Part shown: piece by piece, positions 22,372 to 27,493 of the stretch | Layout: every line of letters begins with the position of its first letter | How positions within the stretch are numbered: the stretch's first letter is position 1 | Assembly: GCA_024639035.1 (NCBI GenBank) | Contig: JAHEJE010000003.1 | Coordinates: 1 to 27,493, forward strand | DNA length: 27,493 nucleotides | Source: Alphaproteobacteria bacterium | Lineage (GTDB): Bacteria; Pseudomonadota; Alphaproteobacteria; Rhizobiales; Aestuariivirgaceae | Reading direction: 5' to 3' | Made by a program: the position numbers and the translations under genes | Notes under the pieces: model-generated | What the model was told of the DNA's origin: nothing | Seen by the model: only the letters and a program-made list of their open reading frames with translations | Database searches by the model: none

Positions 22372-22575
22372 ACGTGCATCGATCCCCAGCGGGAGAGTCC
22401 AGGCCGCAAGAAGCGGCCCGGCGCCGAAGGAGCAACCGCCCCGGAAACTCTCAGGCACACAGGACCGCAGTTGATCACGTCTCTGGAGAGCAGCTGCCGC
22501 AAGGCCGCTCACCGAAGGGGGTAAGCCGAGGCCCGGTTGGGTTTGGCGAAATCTCTCAGGTTTATGACAGAGGGG
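22372..22575 (+). promoter_or_regulatory. Tandem glycine riboswitch (two gcvT-type aptamers)
   Basis: Two glycine aptamers in series upstream of gcvT. The first (about 22389-22468) has GCGGGAGAGTCC, then GCCGAAGGAGCAACCGCC and GGAAACTCTCAGGC with a closing ACAGGACCGC. The second (about 22480-22575) has TCTGGAGAG, ACCGAAGGGGGTAAGCCGAG and CGAAATCTCTCAGG with GACAGAGGGGG. These conserved cores match the known gcvT RNA motif (Rfam RF00504). The leader ACGTG (22372-22376) can pair with CACGT (22476-22480) in the linker, and ATC (22378-22380) with GAT (22473-22475), forming the P0/kink-turn described for tandem glycine riboswitches. The natural outcome would be raised expression of gcvTHP at high glycine. 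Confidence 0.96.
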
Positions 22576-22603
22576 GCCAGTCCGTTTTTGCGGATTGTCC
22601 CGA

Positions 22604-22622
22604 CCTTTGGCAAATCTGGAGG
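22604..22622 (+). promoter_or_regulatory. Possible Shine-Dalgarno-sequestering hairpin of the riboswitch
   Basis: CCTTT (22604-22608) can pair, with two G-U wobbles, with GGAGG (22618-22622), which is the ribosome binding site of gcvT 6 bases before its ATG. A separate hairpin AGTCCG/CGGATT lies at 22579-22596. No terminator with a T-run after the stem is seen, so control at translation start is more likely than transcription termination. This is a hand-drawn fold. Confidence 0.35.
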
Positions 22623-22628
22623 GATCAT

Positions 22629-23780
22629 ATGTCCGGACAGGCTACCGACGGCGCCGACCTCAGGCGCACCCCGCTTTATGATAGTCACGTTGCCCTTAGG
22701 GCCCGAATGGTGCCGTTTACCGGCTATGAAATGCCGGTCCAGTACGCCGGGATCATGGCCGAGCACGTTCAAACGCGCGCTTCCGCCGGTCTGTTCGATG
22801 TCTCCCACATGGGCCAGGCCTGGCTGAAGGGCCCGGACCACGCCACCACCGCCGCTGTGCTGGAAACGCTGGTGCCGGGTGACATCCTCTCACTTGCCCC
22901 GGGACGCCAAAGGTATACGCAGCTCCTGAACGAACGCGGCGGCATTCTCGATGACCTGATGGTGTCTCATAGTGCCGCACCGGAAATCGATGGCTGGCTC
23001 TACCTCGTCGTAAACGCATCACGCAAGGAGGAAGACTTCGCTCACATCCGGGCGCATCTTCCTGAGGGCATGGTGCTTGAGGAAAAGCCAGAATGGGCAT
23101 TGATAGCACTTCAGGGGCCCAAGGCCGAAGCGGTATTGGAGCGACTGGCGCCCGGCGTCGCTGAACTGAGTTTCATGAGCGGCAACCTGTTTTCGTGCAC
23201 GCTGAACGGCCAAGCGGCCGCAATCTATGTCTCCCGCTCCGGTTACAGCGGCGAAGATGGCTATGAGATCTCTGTATTGGGTAGCGATGCACCGGCGCTG
23301 TGGAACGCTCTGCTGGCGCACAGCGAGGTTGAGCCAGTTGGCCTAGGTGCACGAGACTCCCTCAGGCTTGAAGCGGGCCTGTGCCTTTACGGCAATGACA
23401 TCGACGAGACCACCAGCCCGATCGAAGCCGGCCTGATCTGGTCGATCAGCAAACGCCGCCGCCAGGAAGGTGGATTTCCAGGCGCCGAGCGCGTCCAAAA
23501 GGAGATCGCCGAGGGCACCTCGCGCAAGCTGGTTGGGTTGAAGCTCGAAGGCCGGGCTCCGGCGCGTCAGGGAACCGTCATTGCGGCCAAGGATGGCACC
23601 GAACTGGGAATTGTAACGTCGGGCGGTTTTGGACCTTCAGTCGAAGGCCCGGTTGCCATGGGATATGTCGAAACCGCGTCCGCCAAACCGGGAACGCAAG
23701 TCGACCTCGTCGTGCGCGGAAAATCCTTGCCTGCAATTGTTGAGAAAATGCCATTTATCACACCGGGCTATAAGCGCTAG
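22629..23780 (+). CDS. gcvT: Glycine cleavage system T protein (aminomethyltransferase)
   Basis: A 383-residue T protein that takes the aminomethyl group from lipoyl-H protein and, with tetrahydrofolate, releases ammonia and forms methylene-THF. Family blocks are visible: RRTPLYDSHVALRARMVPFTGYEMPVQY at the start, RASAGLFDVSHMGQ, the folate-site region RQRYTQLLNERGGILDDLMV, SRSGYSGEDGYEI, GLGARDSLRLEAGLCLYGNDI, and the C-terminal barrel SGGFGPSVEGPVAMGYV. GGAGGGA stands 4 bases before the ATG at 22629. The frame is open upstream to 22374, but that part is the riboswitch RNA and is not coding. First gene of gcvT-gcvH-gcvP. Confidence 0.98.
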   Translation: MSGQATDGADLRRTPLYDSHVALRARMVPFTGYEMPVQYAGIMAEHVQTRASAGLFDVSHMGQAWLKGPDHATTAAVLETLVPGDILSLAPGRQRYTQLLNERGGILDDLMVSHSAAPEIDGWLYLVVNASRKEEDFAHIRAHLPEGMVLEEKPEWALIALQGPKAEAVLERLAPGVAELSFMSGNLFSCTLNGQAAAIYVSRSGYSGEDGYEISVLGSDAPALWNALLAHSEVEPVGLGARDSLRLEAGLCLYGNDIDETTSPIEAGLIWSISKRRRQEGGFPGAERVQKEIAEGTSRKLVGLKLEGRAPARQGTVIAAKDGTELGIVTSGGFGPSVEGPVAMGYVETASAKPGTQVDLVVRGKSLPAIVEKMPFITPGYKR

Positions 23781-23825
23781 ACTTCATCCTGCCAAATAGC
23801 AGCTCACTGCAAGAGGGAAACAAAA

Positions 23826-24203
23826 ATGAGCAAGGTTTACTACACAGAAGACCACGAATGGATTTCGGTTGACGGCGACGTCGCCACGGTTGGCGTCACC
23901 AATCACGCTCAGGAGCAGTTGGGCGATGTTGTCTTTGTCGAACTGCCGCAAGTGGGCAAGACCGTTGCCAAGGGTGACGAAGCTGCTGTCGTGGAGTCGG
24001 TGAAAGCAGCAAGTGAAGTCTACGCCCCGGTCTCCGGCGAGATCGTGGAAACAAACGGCGATCTGGAAGGCGAACCCTCAAAGGTCAATGAGGACGCCGA
24101 AGGCTCGGCCTGGTTTGTCAAGATCAAGCTGTCGGATACCTCGGAACTGGATGCTACGATGGACGAAGCTGGCTACAAGGCATTCGTTGAAGAAAACAGT
24201 TAG
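23826..24203 (+). CDS. gcvH: Glycine cleavage system H protein
   Basis: A 125-residue lipoyl carrier protein that shuttles the aminomethyl group from the P protein to the T protein. The lipoylated residue is Lys60 in the motif VVESVKAASEVYAPVSGE. The N-terminal YYTEDHEWISVDGDVATVGVTNHAQEQLGDVVFVELP block and the C-terminal DEAGYKAFVEEN are standard, and the length is normal. AGAGGGAAA lies a few bases before the ATG. It is 45 bases after gcvT and 71 bases before gcvP, with no terminator seen on either side. Confidence 0.98.
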   Translation: MSKVYYTEDHEWISVDGDVATVGVTNHAQEQLGDVVFVELPQVGKTVAKGDEAAVVESVKAASEVYAPVSGEIVETNGDLEGEPSKVNEDAEGSAWFVKIKLSDTSELDATMDEAGYKAFVEENS

Positions 24204-24274
24204 CGCCGTCGCTCCGAGGCTCATTCTTCCGCAATCCTGGGCAGCCGGAAAATTCGAAAAAGGGAACACTAGTC

Positions 24275-27181
24275 ATGGCAGATAAGCGTCCGCGCCTCAC
24301 TGACCTCCAGTCAGGAGCAAACTTCATTCCCCGTCATATCGGTCCAAGGTCGGATGAAGTTTCCGCAATGCTTGAGGCCCTCGGAGCGTCTTCGCTCGAT
24401 GCATTCATTGACGATGTGGTGCCCAAGCAGATTCGCACAACGCGCCCGCTTGATCTGCCCGTTGCATTGAGTGAACGCAACGCGCTGTCGGATCTGCGCC
24501 GCATGGCTGGCCGCAATCAGGCATTCACCACGATGATCGGCATGGGCTACTATGGTTGCGTGACGCCCAAAGTCGTGCTGCGGCGGTTGATGGAAAGCCC
24601 CGGTTGGTACACCGCTTACACCCCATATCAGGCCGAGGTCAGCCAGGGCCGGCTCGAAGCCTTGTTGAACTACCAGCAAATGGTCTCCGACCTGACCGGT
24701 TTTGAACTGGCAAATGCCTCGCTGCTCGATGAAGGCACCGCCGCTGCCGAAGCAATGGCTATGGCCAAACGCATCTCCAAGAAGCAGACATCCGCGTTCT
24801 TCGTCGATGCCGATACCCACCCGCAGACAGTTGCGGTGATCCGCACCCGCGCCAGCGCATTTGGTTATGAGGTGATCGTCGGCGATCCGGTCAAGGACCT
24901 CAATCCTGACGCGGTGTTCGCCGCGCTGTTGTCCTATCCCGGATCAAGCGGTGCAGTGCGCGACTACCGGGCGCTCGTCAAATCGCTGCACGGCGCCAAC
25001 GCTTTGGCGATCATGGCAACCGATTTGCTTGCATTGGCGCTTTTGACGTCGCCGGGCGAGTTGGGGGCGGATGTTGCCATCGGTTCGGCGCAACGTTTCG
25101 GGGTGCCCATGGGTTACGGCGGGCCGCATGCTGCGTTCTTTGCCACCAGGGAAGAACACAAGAGGGTCTTGCCGGGCCGGATCATCGGTGTTTCGATCGA
25201 CGCCAACGGCAAGCGCGCATTGCGCATGGCGTTGCAGACCCGCGAGCAGCACATTCGCCGCGAAAAGGCAACCAGCAACATATGCACTGCCCAGGTCCTA
25301 TTGGCGGTCATTGCCAGCATGTTCGCGGTTTATCATGGTCCCAAGGGTATCCTGAAAATCGCCCGCCGGGCCCATCGCTTTGCCGAAATTTGTGCCCATG
25401 CCATCGAGAGCTATGGCTATGAGGTGATCACCAAGGAGTTTTTCGACACCATCACCGTGCACGCCCCCGGCCGGGCTCATGCCATCGCCGCAAAGGCCCG
25501 CGAAAAGCGCATCAACCTGAGGGTGGTCGATGGCGACCACCTTGGCATCTCCTTTGACGAGACTACCCGACGCTCCGAGGTCGAACGCCTGTTGAGCTGT
25601 TTCCAGCGTGCCGGCACAACGACACCCAACCTTGATTCTCTTGATGAACAGATCGGCGAGTGCCTGTCGGACACCATTCAGCGCAAGAGCGAATACCTGA
25701 CCCATCCGGTGTTTTCGCTCTACCACTCCGAAACCGAAATGCTGCGCTACATGCGCCAGCTTCAGGCCAAGGACGTCACGCTTGATCGTTCGATGATCCC
25801 GCTTGGTTCATGCACGATGAAACTCAATGCGACCACCCAGATGATCCCGATCACCTGGAAGGAGTTCGCAATGATGCATCCTTTTGCACCACTCGAGCAG
25901 GCCCAGGGTTATCAGCACCTGTTTGATGACCTGGAGGCCATGCTTTGCGAAATCACCGGCTTCGATGCGGTATCCCTCCAACCCAATGCTGGCAGCCAGG
26001 GTGAATATGCCGGATTGTTGGCTATTCGGCACTATCATGCATCCAGAGGTGACGATCAACGCAACATCTGCCTCATTCCGCGATCGTCACACGGCACCAA
26101 TCCCGCATCGGCGATTATGGCCGGCCTTGAGGTCGTGGTCGTGCAGTGTGACGATGCCGGCAATGTCGATGTCGCCGACTTGAAGGCCAAGGCCGAAAAG
26201 TACAGCGATCGCCTCGCAGCGCTGATGATCACCTACCCGTCGACCCATGGCGTTTTCGAAGAGGCGATCCGCGAAATCTGCAACGCCATCCATGAACATG
26301 GCGGCCAGGTTTATCTCGACGGCGCCAACCTCAATGCCATGGTCGGGCTGGTCAGACCAGCTGAAATCGGCGGTGACGTGTGCCACATGAACCTGCATAA
26401 GACGTTCTGCATTCCGCACGGCGGCGGCGGGCCCGGCGTCGGCCCGATTGGCGTCGGGGCTCATTTGGCCCGTTTCCTGCCCGACCATAGCGTGGTGCAT
26501 GGCGTCAACCCGGCTGCCGGCAACCAGCAGACCATTGGCCAGGTGTCCGCCGCACCGTGGGGCTCGGCATCGATCCTGCCGATTTCCTGGGCCTATATTG
26601 CCATGATGGGGGCTGAAGGCCTGACCATGGCATCCAAGGTCGCGATTCTCAGCGCCAACTATATCGCCCATCGCCTGAACGACCACTTCCCCGTCGTCTA
26701 TACCGGCCCTGGTGGGCACATCGCCCATGAGTGCATTATCGATATGCGAGACCTGAAGGAAACCTGCGGTGTGACTGCCGAAGACATAGCAAAGCGCCTT
26801 GTCGACTACGGCTATCATGCCCCGACCATGTCGTTTCCGGTCGCCGAAACTATGATGGTCGAACCCACTGAGTCGGAATCAAAGGTCGAGATTGACCGGT
26901 TCTGCGACGCGATGATCGAAATTCGCAAGGAGATTGCGGAGATCGAGCAGGGCAAGGCCGACCGCTCGGACAACTTGCTCAAGAACGCGCCGCACCCCCC
27001 GGAGTTGCTGATGGACGAATGGCAACGGCCATACCCGCGCGAGCGCGCCTTCTTTCCGCTGCCGTATATTCGCCATGACAAGTATTGGCCGCCGGTTGCC
27101 AGGGTCGATAATGTTTTTGGCGATCGCAACCTGGTGTGCTCGTGCCCGCCAATGGAAGACTACATGGAGGCGGCCGAATAG
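24275..27181 (+). CDS. gcvP: Glycine dehydrogenase (decarboxylating), P protein, fused form
   Basis: A 968-residue P protein, the PLP enzyme that decarboxylates glycine and transfers the aminomethyl group to lipoyl-H. It is the single-chain form in which the two halves (GcvPA and GcvPB of other bacteria) are joined: the N-terminal half begins FIPRHIGPRSDEV and carries YYGCVTPKVVLRRLMESPGWYTAYTPYQAE, while the C-terminal half has SMIPLGSCTMKLNATTQM and the PLP Lys709 in HMNLHKTFCIPHGGGGPG. FPLPYIRHDKYWPPVARVDNVFGDRNLVC at the end is typical. AGGGAAC lies before the ATG. The gene is complete and followed by an intrinsic terminator. Confidence 0.98.
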   Translation: MADKRPRLTDLQSGANFIPRHIGPRSDEVSAMLEALGASSLDAFIDDVVPKQIRTTRPLDLPVALSERNALSDLRRMAGRNQAFTTMIGMGYYGCVTPKVVLRRLMESPGWYTAYTPYQAEVSQGRLEALLNYQQMVSDLTGFELANASLLDEGTAAAEAMAMAKRISKKQTSAFFVDADTHPQTVAVIRTRASAFGYEVIVGDPVKDLNPDAVFAALLSYPGSSGAVRDYRALVKSLHGANALAIMATDLLALALLTSPGELGADVAIGSAQRFGVPMGYGGPHAAFFATREEHKRVLPGRIIGVSIDANGKRALRMALQTREQHIRREKATSNICTAQVLLAVIASMFAVYHGPKGILKIARRAHRFAEICAHAIESYGYEVITKEFFDTITVHAPGRAHAIAAKAREKRINLRVVDGDHLGISFDETTRRSEVERLLSCFQRAGTTTPNLDSLDEQIGECLSDTIQRKSEYLTHPVFSLYHSETEMLRYMRQLQAKDVTLDRSMIPLGSCTMKLNATTQMIPITWKEFAMMHPFAPLEQAQGYQHLFDDLEAMLCEITGFDAVSLQPNAGSQGEYAGLLAIRHYHASRGDDQRNICLIPRSSHGTNPASAIMAGLEVVVVQCDDAGNVDVADLKAKAEKYSDRLAALMITYPSTHGVFEEAIREICNAIHEHGGQVYLDGANLNAMVGLVRPAEIGGDVCHMNLHKTFCIPHGGGGPGVGPIGVGAHLARFLPDHSVVHGVNPAAGNQQTIGQVSAAPWGSASILPISWAYIAMMGAEGLTMASKVAILSANYIAHRLNDHFPVVYTGPGGHIAHECIIDMRDLKETCGVTAEDIAKRLVDYGYHAPTMSFPVAETMMVEPTESESKVEIDRFCDAMIEIRKEIAEIEQGKADRSDNLLKNAPHPPELLMDEWQRPYPRERAFFPLPYIRHDKYWPPVARVDNVFGDRNLVCSCPPMEDYMEAAE

Positions 27182-27224
27182 CGGCAGCCTGGCTCCGTAC
27201 GGCTCCACGGTCTTTTTGCTTCGA

Positions 27225-27262
27225 GGGCGATCGGCGTTTCGGCTCCGGTCGCCCTTTTTCTT
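27225..27262 (+). terminator. Intrinsic terminator after gcvP
   Basis: GGGCGATCGG (27225-27234) pairs with CCGGTCGCCC (27245-27254), ten pairs including one G-U, around a 10-base loop, followed by TTTTTCTT. It lies 43 bases after the gcvP stop and closes the glycine-cleavage operon. Confidence 0.85.
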
Positions 27263-27334
27263 GCCTCGCAAGCCTCACGCAATCAACCGGCGCTAATCTG
27301 CTGCAATCGCGAAGATGTATTCGTGGAAGGACTC

Positions 27335-27460
27335 ATGATGAGCATGAATTTGCTGCAGTTTCTAATGGTCGCACCGGTTCCCATGGGAATAGCCCTGACA
27401 GTGTTGATTGCCTGCAAGCTCAGGCGTCAGGCCATAACACCGCCGGCAAGGTTCCTGTAA
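27335..27460 (+). CDS. Possible 41-residue single-helix membrane protein
   Basis: A short open frame encoding MMSMNLLQFLMVAPVPMG followed by a hydrophobic run IALTVLIACKL and a basic end (RRQ) with TPPARFL. Its support is a good ribosome binding site (GGAAGGA at 27325-27331, 3 bases before the first ATG and 6 before the second) and a plausible helix with positive charges after it. I do not recognise a family. The 33 bases after it end in GATAGGAG, which looks like the ribosome binding site of a gene starting just beyond the window, so this may be the first member of a new unit after the gcvP terminator. Confidence 0.4.
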   Translation: MMSMNLLQFLMVAPVPMGIALTVLIACKLRRQAITPPARFL

Positions 27461-27493
27461 CCGGAGACTGCAGATCCACATTGCAGATAGGAG

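Noticed and set aside
22374..22628. N-terminal extension of gcvT
   Set aside because: The open frame here coincides with the tandem glycine riboswitch; the strong ribosome binding site at 22618-22624 marks the true start at 22629.
27469..27488. TGCAGAT direct repeat near the window end
   Set aside because: Two 7-base copies are too short and too few to suggest a repeat element or array.
1..27493. Search for tRNA, rRNA, CRISPR arrays, insertion sequences, phage genes, defence genes and attachment sites
   Set aside because: No cloverleaf-like sequence, regular repeat-spacer pattern, transposase, integrase or defence domain was seen on either strand; gene content is housekeeping throughout.

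Overview
The window (27,493 bases, fairly GC-rich) is chromosomal housekeeping DNA from an alphaproteobacterium, most likely Hyphomicrobiales (Rhizobiales) or a close relative. The main evidence is an aa3-type cytochrome c oxidase cluster in the order typical of that group (coxB-coxA-ctaB-small coxF-like ORF-ctaG-coxC-DUF983-surf1). It is flanked by tldD and an IalB-family gene on one side and by thrC, an M16 peptidase and a RimJ-like acetyltransferase on the other. I saw no phage, transposon, CRISPR, tRNA or rRNA signal. Coding density is high.

Layout. 92-2825 (minus): an IalB-like exported protein, the TldD metalloprotease and a HAD phosphatase, read leftward from a candidate promoter at 2891-2919. 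2826-3278: a 453-base divergent control region. 3279-8624 (plus): oxidase subunits II and I, heme O synthase, a 51-residue membrane protein, the Cox11 copper chaperone and subunit III, ending in a strong intrinsic terminator (8651-8685). 8704-14735 (plus): DUF983 zinc-ribbon membrane protein, SURF1, an M32 carboxypeptidase, threonine synthase, an M16 processing-type peptidase and a GNAT acetyltransferase. 14840-18613 (plus): a 1257-residue membrane PAS-GGDEF-EAL protein with a degenerate GGDEF motif, an intact EAL domain and a very long charged tail. 18643-19230 (minus): YqgE/UPF0301. 19392-20773 (plus): a stand-alone DsbD-alpha-like periplasmic protein and a Prx5-type peroxiredoxin. 20774-22215 (minus): ispH and rnhA, overlapping by 4 bases. 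22328-27262 (plus): promoter, tandem glycine riboswitch, gcvT, gcvH, full-length gcvP and an intrinsic terminator. A possible 41-residue membrane ORF lies at 27335-27460.

How the genes work together. The centre of the window builds the terminal oxidase: structural subunits, heme O synthesis (CtaB), CuB insertion (CtaG) and heme a insertion/assembly (SURF1). The right end is the glycine cleavage system (T, H and P proteins) under glycine control. The remainder is housekeeping: threonine synthesis, isoprenoid synthesis, RNA/DNA hybrid removal, peroxide and thiol handling, and c-di-GMP signalling.

No wholly new system stands out. The points most worth a second look are the large EAL protein with its lysine-rich tail, the intrinsic terminator placed inside the oxidase gene cluster with no room for a new promoter after it, the leader-linker pairing of the glycine riboswitch, and the M32 peptidase fused by overlap to surf1.
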